From Chalciporus piperatus (lineage: Eukaryota; Basidiomycota; Agaricomycetes; Boletales; Boletaceae): a stretch of DNA of 64,000 nucleotides. This document shows positions 54,068 to 64,000 of this stretch, one piece after another. Within the stretch, counting starts at the first letter, position 1. Every line of letters starts with the position of its first letter. The position numbers were made by a program, and so were the translations under genes. The notes below the pieces were generated by a model. It was not told the origin of the DNA. It made no database searches and worked only from the letters and a program-made list of their open reading frames with translations. The DNA lies in contig JBBPTG010000005.1 in assembly GCA_038093975.1 (NCBI GenBank), positions 372,001 through 436,000 of the forward strand, read 5' to 3'.

Positions 54068-54156
54068 GTGCCTCGTAAGCCATGGTTCAACGCGATACTT
54101 GCAAGCTGTTCAGACTCGTCCCCAATCTCGTTTACCCCACAAGCCATCAATTTACC

Positions 54157-55352
54157 ATGTTTGCGCCGCGTGCTTTAGTTCACCAAGACTCGCAGAGAAG
54201 CCATCGGCACCAAACGCACGCCAACGAACAGATGGTGAGGATTCAGCGCATGAAGCAACTCTTCCATGGGACAGCTCTGCCTCCACCTACCGTTGAAGTC
54301 GAAGCAGCTTGGAAGGAAGTGCCGAACCAAGTCTTGCCCATGTCACTTGAAACAAGATCAGTCTCCCTCGAGGCGCCGCCACTGACGCCAACACAGGATG
54401 TGATTGTAAAGGATGATTCGCCCTGTCGTGAATCCACCATTTACAATCGCAGCAAGTATTACGACCCCTTACGCCACGAGGGCATTGGCCCGCCCATGGA
54501 TGATGCGGGACTTAATCCCAATGAAGAGAAGTCGGAGAGCTCCCTCCGCCCTGCCCCCTCAGTTCGTAGCCATGCATCAACTCATCAAGGCCAACCGTCT
54601 CGTAGGGAGCTCGGCCCTCTGGTCGCCAAATGGATGTCGGATTACCACGAACGGGGGAGAGAACTCTTCGCTGACGCCCTTGTCGCGTCTGGAATCGAAT
54701 CTCCAGATTCCGTGTCGCTTGTATCACGTGTGGCGCATTCTATCATCAAGGAGCTCAGAAGAACCTCCGAACCCGAGGGAGATAGCCTGAGGAGCACCAT
54801 CCGCTTCTCAGCGTTGGCTGTGTTCAAGAAGCACTGGGAGCCAGTAAGCTGATCTACCAACAGTCACGTCTCGTTCGACTTACGAGTTGATGCTGCAGAA
54901 CGGGGCATGGCGGCTAGATGGGGCGTCAACCTCGACGGATAACGCGCCGCTTACCCTGCGCGGTATGAGCATCGCACGACTCATTGGAGCGCTGTTCGCT
55001 GCGGAGATCCTGAGCGCAAAGGACATCCACCTTTGCTTGTCGATGTTACTAGAGGGCAACAAACACATCGACAGGCTGCGAGCCATGCACGCACTCCTCA
55101 ATCACGCCAACGACAAGCTCTGTAAAAAGAGAAATCGCGACACGTTGATAGAGTTCAGAGATTCTATCATGGCTAAGAGTGAATCTGGAGAATACGCCTG
55201 GGCCTCATCTCCGAATTCGACGGCTGTCATTGATGTGAGTAACGGCATTTATGAATGACAACACTCACTGACGTCTGTGGCTGGCTCAGGATATTCTGGC
55301 CACGATACAGCGATGGATGGCGTTGCAAGCAAGGAAGCGCGAAGTACACTGA
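54157..55352 (+). CDS. Uncharacterised protein with a helical, MIF4G-like C-terminal region
   Basis: Three exons (54157-54843, 54899-55234, 55290-55352) join in phase for 361 residues. The N-terminal 140 residues are polar and disordered. From about 150 a helical region appears: GPLVAKWMSDYHERGRELFA, SLVSRVAHSIIKELRR, then MSIARLIGALFAAEILSAKD, IHLCLSMLLEGNKHIDRLRA and LNHANDKLCKKRNRDTLIEF. The pattern of short amphipathic helices and the I-x-x-L-F-x-x-x-x-L-x-x-x-x-I-x-x-C-L spacing recall the second half of an eIF4G-type MIF4G domain, but this is weak. An RNA- or translation-related role is therefore only a suggestion. Confidence 0.65.
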
Positions 55353-55615
55353 GTTCGCGTGGTGGTTGACAAGGGAGAGTGATTGGACCTGTGTTGGATA
55401 TGATTATATCTATTTTATTTGGTCTTGTTAGATCTAAGGGCGTGGTAAACATGCACCAACCAACTGCATGATAATCAGCAACAACTTGGGGACATTCCAC
55501 ATAACGCTCTAAGTACTCACTGACAGCTGCGAAACAGTTGCGAAACGCTGTAGCTGCGGAGGGTTGAGGATACTCGTGCCCAACCAACTATTTACTGAGT
55601 GAACTCGGCGATAAC

Positions 55616-55699
55616 GGGCTTTTGGCACAGTTGGTAGCGCGCATGCTTCGCATCAATGGTGACTGCATGAGGTCGTGGGTTCAACTCCCACAGAGTCCA
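55616..55699 (+). tRNA. tRNA-Ala (anticodon CGC) with an 11-nt intron
   Basis: All arms fold. The acceptor stem is GGGCTTT with AGAGTCC and contains the G3:U70 pair that identifies alanine tRNAs; A73 follows at 55699. The D arm has the AGTTGGTA loop (one A-C mismatch in the stem). The anticodon stem is CATGC with GCATG, loop TT-CGC-A-T, the T arm is GTGGG-TTCAACT-CCCAC. The intron (55653-55663, tcaatggtgac) lies one base after the anticodon, the canonical position. A TTTTTT terminator follows at 55703. Confidence 0.93.
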
Positions 55700-55702
55700 T
55701 GG

Positions 55703-55708
55703 TTTTTT
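55703..55708 (+). terminator. RNA polymerase III terminator
   Basis: Six T residues begin four bases after the discriminator base of tRNA-Ala(CGC). Confidence 0.85.
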
Positions 55709-55894
55709 GCTGCTCAGATAAAAAGCTACTGTAGTGATCTGCACAAGGAATAAAAGGCTTGACTATGACCGTAATTATCCAAGATGTACGGTAATGTTCC
55801 TCGACGCCGCGACGAGCCGTTTCATCGTTTTCATCTGCCTTTATTCGGGAGCACGAGGCTTCCTACTCGCCCCTTCTTTCCTTCTGGGTAATCC

Positions 55895-57874
55895 ATGCAA
55901 CGACGTTCCGGCCTATCCAAGGGTCTGGCACGTATCTCCATTCCGTCCCAGTACCCTCTCACCAGAATGGGCGACTCGACACGCTCACGATGGCTCCGAC
56001 GACCTAATCGAATATTGCTCATTCTGCTCGTCTTCGTCTCAATCGTCGTCTTCTCCCGTTATTCTCTTTTCCCCGAGCCAAACCTCCGACAATTACAAGT
56101 CAGCACGGTTGGACTGGTACCGAAAAACTACATACACTCCGCCAACTATCTTACAATCAACAGCTCGGAGGTAGATGCATCAACCAATCCGTTTGATTTC
56201 TGTCCCGTATTTGGACCCAAGGATGATATCGCGGAGAGGTATGGGATTATGGCGCTTTCTCAGAGTCGGTTGCATCTGGGGAGTGGTGGACGAATACACC
56301 GGGTGATTCACAAGGCGTTATTGGGACAGCCCATCACGATGAGTGTATTAGGTGGTTCAGGTGAGTTCTCCGCACTGAGATGCACCACGGGCTCTCTTCA
56401 GCGCCTCTTATATATCGAACTCATTGACTCTATCTGGCCAGTGTCGACTTGTCATGGTGCTGGCGATGACCCATTATCCCCCTTGTGCTATCCATCTCTT
56501 TTCTTTCAGTGGTGGTTGAGCGTCTTTCCACATCCCGCGTCAGAACTCACCAACGGAGCCATGCGTCGGACGAACTCTGGGTACTTTGGTTTCTGCAGCA
56601 ATCATCATGTGCCCGAAAACACCGACCTCGTGATATTAGAATTCGACGTCGACGACCCAGCGTAAGTGACCACGATATTAGATATTTGTGCCACTTACCC
56701 ATCTCTTTGTTATCAGTGATCAAAAGGGCATGGAGAATTTCGAACTTTTAGTCCGCTCGCTTCTAAACAGACCGGACCAGCCTGCTGTCGTCATTTTGGG
56801 CCACTTTAGCCCACAAATCCACACGGTACACGGTTTTGCGGGACCAGATCATTGGCATAACATCGTAGCGCAGTTCTACGATGTCCCGCACGTCAGGTCC
56901 GCACTTTCCACTCACATATGGGAGACTATAATAATGCGGACACAGCGTGAAACCGATTCTATATCCTTCATACATGACCGACCCTGACCTCATCCAGCCC
57001 TACTACGTCGACCCTATCCTTGCCAACCCGGAAGGGCACGCTGTCCTTTCGGATGTCCTGATCTCGTATTTCCAGTCTCAAGTTTGCGCCGCATGGGCGA
57101 CAGCTGGTGGTTATTCCTATGAGACGATCCCCATCCTGCTCCCTCCAGGATACAACGGCGATACTCGCCTCTATGGCGGAGTTGGTGCTCGCAAAGGCGG
57201 TGCAGCTCCTGAACCACCCAAAGCTGGCGACAATGTCGCCAAGAAGCCCGCACAAGCACCTGCGCCAGATTCCCATCCCGTTCCTGTTTATCCCGAGCTA
57301 AGCATCCCCCCCGTGCGCATCAATACCCGGCCAAAATCATCCAGACCATTCGAAGAGCCCGCACCGTTCTGCGCCTCCGCTAATGACCTTGTGAATCCAT
57401 TGCCACCGTCCATATTCTACGGTTCAGGGTGGAACGTAGCCCATCCAAAACAAGGCGCCTCGCCGCTGTTGACCGATCGGTATTACTGGTATAGTGCGAT
57501 GCCGCTCAGCAGGTTACGAATACCGATCAAAGTTGGCGCTGGGGACGTGGGGATATATTTCTTGAAGGAGCCTATCAGAGACGTAGATGAGGGGAGTCAG
57601 ATCGAGTGTTGGGTTGACGATAACTTTGGAGGGGCTGTTATCATCGAGAATGCAGGGGATGTCTCCTCGCCAGTGCCAACGTACGTGATTCGCCTTCGCC
57701 TTCGTTTTTGTCTGACTTCCGATATCGTTGTCCTCATCCTGGGTTCGTTGTGGCAGGCTGGAGATCATCGACCATTTCGTGAGTCCGGGGAATCATTATG
57801 TGGAATGTGTGTTGCTCGGCGAAGAAGGCGTGGCGGTACCTTCGTTCAAAATTGTTGGGATCTTTGCGACATGA
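55895..57874 (+). CDS. SGNH/GDSL-fold hydrolase-like, membrane-anchored surface-glycan protein
   Basis: Five exons (55895-56360, 56442-56661, 56717-56896, 56946-57680, 57757-57874) join in phase for 572 residues. A basic N-terminus precedes a single transmembrane anchor (NRILLILLVFVSIVVFSRY, about 39-57), giving type II topology. Block I MSVLGGS, joined over the first intron to VSTCHGAG, holds the presumed nucleophile. DLVILEFDVDDPA and PAVVILGHFSPQ follow, and then DPILANPEGHAVLSDVLISY carries the presumed catalytic Asp/His pair. The C-terminal half resembles a beta-rich accessory domain. Related basidiomycete proteins are annotated as capsular-associated or SGNH hydrolases and may acetylate or deacetylate surface polysaccharide. 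Substrate not known. Confidence 0.75.
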
Positions 57875-58244
57875 GCCGGGCGTGTGGTCGAAGACGTGCG
57901 ATGCTGCATGCCGTGCATCATTTTCTTGACATGGGTTGATTCTCGCATACACTCCTTGGGACTGACTTTACTTAGGATTGGCATAGCTTAGATAACTTAG
58001 ATTTTTTGTAAGCTTGGGAGACTTGTTTTATGTTGGGATTTTTTGGATACCAAGGAGGCAGTGCTAGTGGTGGTCAAGGCAATGCTACACCGGAACGTCA
58101 TGTTATTGGCGTGGGAAGGGTGACATGTGGCACAGCTCCGTCAGTCCTGTCATAAGTTTGCCCTTGGACTTGGACTCTTACTCTCTCCTCGTCTCCCTTC
58201 ATTCCCGAATTTGTAACAACTGTACGCAGCCCAAATATCACACG
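57875..58244. other. Spacer with a motif shared with 53.2 kb
   Basis: Contains GAACGTCATGT at 58093-58103 and ACATGTGGCACAG at 58123-58135. The same elements are fused as GAACGTCATGTGGCACAG at 53205-53222. No gene here; it is the promoter of the four-helix membrane protein. Confidence 0.4.
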
Positions 58245-59706
58245 ATGACGACGAGAAGGGCTCCGCCCACCGGTAGGTCGTTCAGCGAGGTCAGGAGTAT
58301 TGTCGCGTGACGTCTCATTAATCTCGTTCCTAGAGGCGCCCCCGGCATATCGTTATGTTTCGAAGTACTATGGGAGGAGTTTAAGGCCTGTAGTCATTGC
58401 AAGTAAGTTCCAGCATTGGCTATATTCGTGATGGCATATGTATCGTTTTCTGTAGTGTCATTGGCTTCAGCAATCTGGGCTCTTGCATGGTATGTCGACT
58501 ATATTCCGACCCGTCGGGCAATGTGAGATGCTAACCCTTGGATTGCTTTTCAGGACTGTATGTGACGGAAAGTGATGTTGGAAATGTATCATACTAACCG
58601 CGTTCTCTAGGTGACATCCTTCAAACAACTCAAGCTTGACAAAAATGGTACGCCTAGTGAATTCCGAAGCAACATCGAATAAACCCTCGCTTTCAGACAA
58701 CTTCCCCCAGCTTGCTCCTTTGGCGATATCGCAAGGCGTGTTGTACGCTGTTGCGTGTGGTTTCCAAACGTATGGCGTCGTCGCCGCTAGCATCGTATGT
58801 ACTGCGGTTTTGCACGCTTAGGGGTGGGAGGATGATTCACCCGTGGCTGTCCAGCAACGATTTGTCCTTGTGAAGATGTATGCAGTCCTGTGTGCACTCA
58901 GTGCATTGATGGTGATTGGAATCGGGTTCATGCGGGTGGTTACCCACTTCGTTTTCAAGGTGCGTTGAATCCGGCTCCTGCTCTGGGGATTTTGCTCATC
59001 GTCATTATAGTCCGAGTTGATCGCAGAGTGCATACAAGCCGCACAGACTGGGGATACTGACGCGGTTCGTGTTCGATGCACTTTGTTACCTCCCGTGTTG
59101 ACTCACAGCGCTTCAGATTTTCGGGATTTGGGAGTCGGAACCGTCATCCAACCTAAACGCCACAGAAGCCTTGTCCTGTGAGTCCATGGTGCCTCCCTTT
59201 TTACTGCCATGATTGTAATTTGAACAAGATTGCAACGATCAGTGGACCCACGATTCGTGGGCCGAAATCGTGGTCCTTCTTCTCGAGATCGGTAAGTGAA
59301 CGCCCTACTACGACGTCTCGCATCGTGATCTGATTCCCCACTGCACCAAGTCCTTGGGCTCTTGTTCACAGCCATTGCATTCGCGTACTACCGACAGGCA
59401 CTAGACCCAACTAGCGCCATGAACTCGTCTCGCGCACCGTCCGACCAAGCGCGCAGGGACGGTTATCCGACCCACTACAACCCACCATACGAGGGAACTG
59501 CGTATTTGCCTGCTTACGCACCTCCCCCTGGACCACCCCCCGTCGATGGTAAGCCACCTGACTACAAACGTGGGTCGTACGCCTCGTACGGAGAAGACAA
59601 GGACGGGAAAGAGGATGACCCATTCTCTGACTATGACGGTCCGAGTATACCGATGCCAACCCATTGGGTGGAGGACCGGGACGCTCCTGAGCCGTCAAGG
59701 GTCTGA
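58245..59706 (+). CDS. Four-helix membrane protein with Pro-rich tail
   Basis: Built from about ten small exons, starting with 58245-58272 (MTTRRAPPT) and including a 4-nt microexon (GACT, 58554-58557). The assembled protein has four helices: RPVVIAMSLASAIWALAW, then ISQGVLYAVACGFQTYGVVA, then YAVLCALSALMVIGIGFMRV, and AEIVVLLLEIAIAFAYYRQA. An extracytosolic loop with an NAT glycosylation sequon lies between helices 3 and 4. The C-terminal tail is Pro/Tyr-rich with PPYEGTAY, PPGPPP and PPDYK, resembling PPxY-type WW-domain ligands. Topology recalls tetraspan or MARVEL-like fungal proteins, but no named family was recognised. Several junctions (especially near 59065-59105) are approximate. Confidence 0.65.
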
Positions 59707-59992
59707 GAGAAGAAATACGGACGTATTTATTGATATCGTTTTCGCAGTTTGGACTGGACATATTTCTTGATACGTAGTCTTGGCGCTGCTTAATTTCTGT
59801 GATTCCCGATGACCCGTATTACCCCATTGCGCAGATGTCTGATATCGAATCATGCACGTTGGGCTGAAAGAATAACTTGTATTGTACTCGGGAGTACAGT
59901 GTACAACACAACAGGCAATGTATGATAAAGTATTGGTGATACACTACTTATGTTCGCTCGAGGGTAAATGTTTTCGATGCCAGGGCGTCGAT

Positions 59993-61906
59993 TTAGATGT
60001 CTTCGTTCTTGTTCTTTGCTGCCTCCACCTCACATTCCGCCTTGTGTCGTTTCCAGTCTGCTTTCTGGCAGGCTATTCCACAGTATGAGACATGCTTGCA
60101 CCTAAACATCGAGCGTGACGGTCAACATCCAAGATGACGCGGGACACGGCATGACGGATAAAATCAGCACTCACCGAGCACATGCCTTACTAGCACCTCC
60201 CCACTGAAACAGCCTATCCTCAGCCACAGGATCCCTCAGCCCTCTCACTCTCGCCGCCTTCAACTTGACCAAATCACTCGTCTCCGGACACCCACCATAC
60301 CTACATCCATACCTACACCTCGTGCCATACTCCGAATGCACGAAATCCCACCGCCCCGAAACCGTCAAAATCATCCACCCATGCCGTCTTCTCGTCCCCT
60401 CTGGCACGTTGCGGTATTTTTTGAGTAAAGGAAGCCACTCGACTGCCGATTTGAATTTTTCGGGTTTTTTGCTGAGACGACGGTGGAGGAAGTAGAAGAT
60501 GATTTGGCGGTCTGAGAGGTGACTCGCGCGTTCAAAGGCGTCGAGACCGTAGCGGGAGTATATTTCGTGCATGATTTTTGTAAAGATGGAGGTTTCCTTT
60601 TGGGATAAGATCAATTTTCAATCTAGACTTGGTCGATGACATGGATGGGAGACTCACCGCGAAATCGTCACCTTCATGCTCCAACTTGTGGATGAGCTCT
60701 CGCATGATACCTAGGAGCGATTCGGGAGTTTGATGCGCCCAAGCCTTTCCGGGAAGTGTTTCCATCGCTGTCTTGCAGATTCCGTCCTTGAGGGTACTCT
60801 CTGCCTGTTGTCCGTCGTCATGTAGATCTGGCCAAATTACAGCATCCAAAACGGACTCACCCAATCTCCAATGAGTGCAGGCATGCCTCCTGCATGAGAA
60901 AACTTGACGAGGGCTTTCGGAGTCCAATACACAGGACGCATCGCATCCGTGAGTGGATCACCCAATGCAAGTCGATACATGGGACTCGTGCTCATCATAA
61001 CGAGCCTCGTCATCGCTTTCGCTTGCTGTTCTTTCTCCTTTGCATCCGTCACTGGGTTAAGCAAGAACGCCACGAGGACATCTCCAAGGAAAAACGCAAG
61101 CTGGTAGGCAGCGCAGTCGTTTCCAGATTTAGTTTCTAGTTCCAACATTTGATCACGGTCGTCGTCGTCAGCTTCTGGATCGGCTTTGACGGCTTGTTGG
61201 ACAGAAGCTGCTTCCATTCGCCATCGCCCGATGTCGATGGGGTCTTCGAGGATGAAGGCTTCCATCTCTGGAGCACTGGCGAGCATTGCGCGAAACCTGT
61301 TTGGACTTAGTTGGAGGAAGAGACCGACTTCGTGGAGTTTGAGGCCGACGTCGTTAATATCTTCCATGTCACAGAATTTGAACTCGGAGGTCTTCCGTTT
61401 GGTCACAACTGTGTCATAGAACACTCGCAGGAGATGACGGACGCGTCTGAAGAGCGCTGGAAGCTACGTATCACGTGTAATAACGAGCTTAGCAAACACT
61501 TTCGTTCGGTTGTCAGGAAAAGAACACGACTTACATGCCCCCATTCGTCTCGCGAAACAGGCCCGTGTTTCATGATGATGTCATGTATTTTCGTGACAGA
61601 TTCTGTCATTCCTGTAGCGATTGGTGGGTTGAGTAGTGGAGCCCCTCGAAGCTGGTCTCCAGAGAAGGTTCTGCCGAGAGCTAGCATAGCTGTCCCAACA
61701 TAAGCGAGGCCAAGTCGCGCGACGACCTGCTGGCGGACAGTTTCCTTGGGAAGAGGAGCACCAGAGTTAGCAGCTCGAGTGTAATTTTCCATCATCGCCC
61801 TACGTAATGATGGTCGTCAACTCCAGGTTTCGGCACAAAAAGATGCCAACTAGCCCTACCTGAGATTTGGGGATAGGTTGGTGAAGGAGTGCGGGGGCGT
61901 CGACAT
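59993..61906 (-). CDS. MYND zinc-finger protein
   Basis: It starts at ATG 61906 (MSTPPHSFTNLSPNL, exon to 61860), continues at 61799 and runs through further exons to 60175. A last exon at 60101-59993 completes the protein. The first about 500 residues are helical and uncharacterised (for example LQLSPNRFRAMLASAPEME and YRLALGDPLTDAMRPVYWT). The C-terminus holds a MYND finger: CRYGCRYGGC upstream, then, across the last intron, KACARCKHVSYCGIACQKAD and WKRHKAEC, matching C-x2-C-x5-C-x3-C-x7-H-x3-C. MYND fingers mediate protein contacts with proline-rich partners. The gene ends with a short acidic/Lys tail and TAA at 59993. Without the last 109-nt exon the finger would be lost. Confidence 0.82.
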
Positions 61907-62661
61907 CGTGTCTGTAGGATGTTGAGGGTAACTTGCGGGAGGTGAGATCGATTGAGACGCGGGTTTTGACCGAAGCCTTGCATCACGCCTTCAAATTACG
62001 GAGAGTCGCAGTGTTTCGATATTGTCAACAAGATATTGTCAAGCTGCCAGTTGACTCGTTGACGTCTAACGCCACGAGCAGCGATCGAAGAAGATTAATT
62101 GCAGGTTGTCTCGACCTTCCATGACCGTCCGATTTACGTCCGATTCCACGACTCTCGATACTATAACAAAACGTAAAAACCCTTGAACGTTTGAACGTGA
62201 TAGAGGAGCTCAGTATCAGAAGTAAATGTGATGTAGATTTCCCGCGCCAAGTTCAACTCTGACAAGGGATCGACAACTGCGTTGGGCCAGGCGCAAGCCA
62301 GGCGCGTACTTGTTGCAAAGTTGTTGAATGAAGTCCAATACAAAGATTGTTGTGACAGTTTATAGAGTGACGAAGCGCCTCATGTACTGTGCATGTACTA
62401 CTACGATCGATATATCCCAACAGTACTCAATAAAGTGCTCGTGTTCGCGGACACAGGCAACATACTCCGAGGTCCACGGGAATGAATATATGATCCAGTG
62501 CATCTGTGGGCTCGAGTCTGCGTTCCATCGACAGAGCGATGATCCAACATTTTCTGTAAAAGCGCCAGCGCTGAACATGTACACACTGAAATGGTGCATC
62601 AACCTAGGATGAGCTGTTTTGTCACCTCAACGATGGCAGGGAGGATATGCTTACGAAGAGA
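61907..62661. other. Spacer upstream of the MYND gene
   Basis: Promoter of the MYND gene and 3' flank of the DUF6533-type gene. A 94-codon open frame on the plus strand (62328-62612) lacks a recognisable product. Confidence 0.4.
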
Positions 62662-63985
62662 CTACGAGGATCCGAGTGAAAGTGACTCCATTTCAAACTC
62701 GGGCCTCCAGATTTGGGTGGTGAATTCTTCGAGTCGGGTTGGCTCTGGATCAGACACTCCGAGTCGTTGGAGGTTCATGATGATACGATTAGTCTATGGT
62801 CGGATAGGTGAGGACATGGTTATGAGCTCTCAGCGGCTACTGAGACTTACCGTGGCCGATATAAACACGGGGAACCAACTTCGACGGTCATTTACTGGCG
62901 TAAATGATAAGAATGAAGTAGAACTCACTAGAAAGCCAAGTTCATGCTAAGGTTATTGGCAAGTTGACATCCCAAAAGTACCAGGAAAAGCGCTTTTGGT
63001 CCGTGGTCCCGGTATTCAACATCCAATCGCTCCAAGAATATGTAAACCAGTACTTACACACAATACACACGAACGCGACGGCGCCATCGCGTATGGTAAC
63101 GGAGGCCATGGAAGTCCATCGCCGGTCGGCACGGACGATTGTCTCTTTCTTGCGATACGCCAACCAGAGAAGCAGTCCTTGAGACACGATGGTGCCTACG
63201 ACCATCAGGATAATGATCTTCGTGAAGCTGATTATCATGCAAGTAGAGTCGAACTGCATATCTGGATACAACAAGGCGTAGCTTGTCACAGCTGTAATGC
63301 ACTCCAACACCACAGCGAAAATGCCAATTAGCGTGGCGAATGCCTTCCGGCCGTATAGTGCATATACTAATATTATCCGGTCAGTGGGAGAGACACGGGG
63401 AACAGATGGACCCACTTCGAAGGAACAAAACAATATCAAGAACGAGCATCAGTAGCTGCACCTCTGTTGATTCAACCCCGCGCCAAATGTCACACCAGTG
63501 TTTGGTCATAGAATGATGTCGGACGAAAGTAATCTGGAAGCAGTAAGTGGCGCTAGAGCAGAATTTTCGAGTCCCGTTGGTCGTGATGAAAACCCATCAC
63601 TCACGCCTGGAAAACCAGTGTAAAATATTTCATGAAGAGATACATCCATTTGATATATGCCGTTCGTGGTTTACTGTTGCCCAATTCGCATTCGGAGACC
63701 ATTCGTTCGAAACTGTGCAGGACTCACGGCCAGATATAAGTTATTTCGTCTCCGAGGGTTATGAGTGTGTCCCAGAGGAGGGTTACGAAGGTGGCAGCTG
63801 ATGTGGATGAATATCGGTTGAACGCTCACAGGAAAAGTTCTGGTGCTTTACTTACTGGCAACGTACTCGTTGAGCCGAAGTGTCTGGAGCGATTCATGCT
63901 GTTCGGACGTGGCAGTGGCAATGAGTCCTACCCCGAGTCCCATAGGGCCACGAAGTCTGTCGCTGTTTCGTTGATTAGGCATCAT
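62662..63985 (-). CDS. DUF6533-type seven-helix membrane protein
   Basis: It starts at ATG 63985 (MMPNQRNSDRLRGPMGLGVG) and ends at TAG 62662 after several short exons. The first helix region reads LRLNEYVAS, then, after an intron, ATFVTLLWDTLITLGDEITY, which matches the DUF6533 signature of basidiomycete integral membrane proteins (YV..A..TLL.YD.LITL.DE...W). Further helices: VYALYGRKAFATLIGIF, then MQFDSTCMIISFTKIIILMV, and ALFLVLLGCQLANNLSMNLA. The last exon encodes the cytosolic end MNLQRLGVSDPEPTRLEEFT. Members are abundant in Agaricomycetes and have no assigned function. Internal exon limits are approximate. Confidence 0.7.
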
Positions 63986-64000
63986 CCTATTCGCACCGAG

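Overview
This is a 64-kb window of nuclear DNA from a filamentous basidiomycete, most likely an Agaricomycete. The evidence is many short introns (about 45-65 nt, GT..AG, often with CTAAC-type branch sites), tightly packed genes on both strands, a fungal fruit-body lectin, CFEM, Zn2Cys6 and DUF6533-type membrane proteins, a trifunctional FOL1 folate enzyme and an RPS30 without a ubiquitin-like fusion. The genus cannot be fixed from sequence alone; the F-box protein style is compatible with Rhizoctonia-like fungi, but that is only an impression. Coding structures below were assembled by hand from reading frames, splice signals and phase arithmetic. || Layout. 1-7.7 kb is a tandem segmental duplication (1-2728 versus 4420-6711). 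It carries two copies of a seven-helix (Pth11/rhodopsin-like) membrane protein, with a fruit-body lectin and a small unknown gene between them, and it ends inside a gene for a bacterial RnpA-like protein. The left copy keeps only a decayed 3' piece of that gene. 7.9-12.9 kb is the cohesin subunit SCC3. 13.4-22.0 kb holds two long Ser/Pro-rich coiled-coil proteins separated by a 2-kb stretch without recognisable genes. 22.8-25.1 kb is a Ser/Thr kinase. 25.3-28.0 kb holds two mitochondrial genes (RCF1, ISD11) beside exopolyphosphatase PPX1. Then come a GST-like protein with an apparent GA..AG intron, an F-box protein, a Zn2Cys6 transcription factor, SEC11, RPS11, a small coiled-coil protein, EMC2 and FOL1 (start codons only 37 bp apart, divergent), RPS30 and two tandem BTB paralogs. 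|| 50-60 kb is rich in cell-surface functions: a GPI-type CFEM protein, a CAP59/CMT1-type mannosyltransferase, an SGNH-fold carbohydrate esterase-like protein and a four-helix membrane protein with a 4-nt microexon. Between them lie an uncharacterised helical protein and an intron-containing tRNA-Ala(CGC). 60-64 kb holds a MYND zinc-finger protein, whose zinc finger is completed by a short terminal exon, and a DUF6533-type seven-helix protein. || Themes. Several housekeeping genes are arranged divergently over very short promoters. Secretory-pathway genes (SEC11, EMC2) and surface-glycan genes occur in the same window, but no single operon-like pathway is evident. The best candidates for something new are the nuclear RnpA-like gene, the recent lectin/receptor duplication, the GA..AG intron and the 4-nt microexon.
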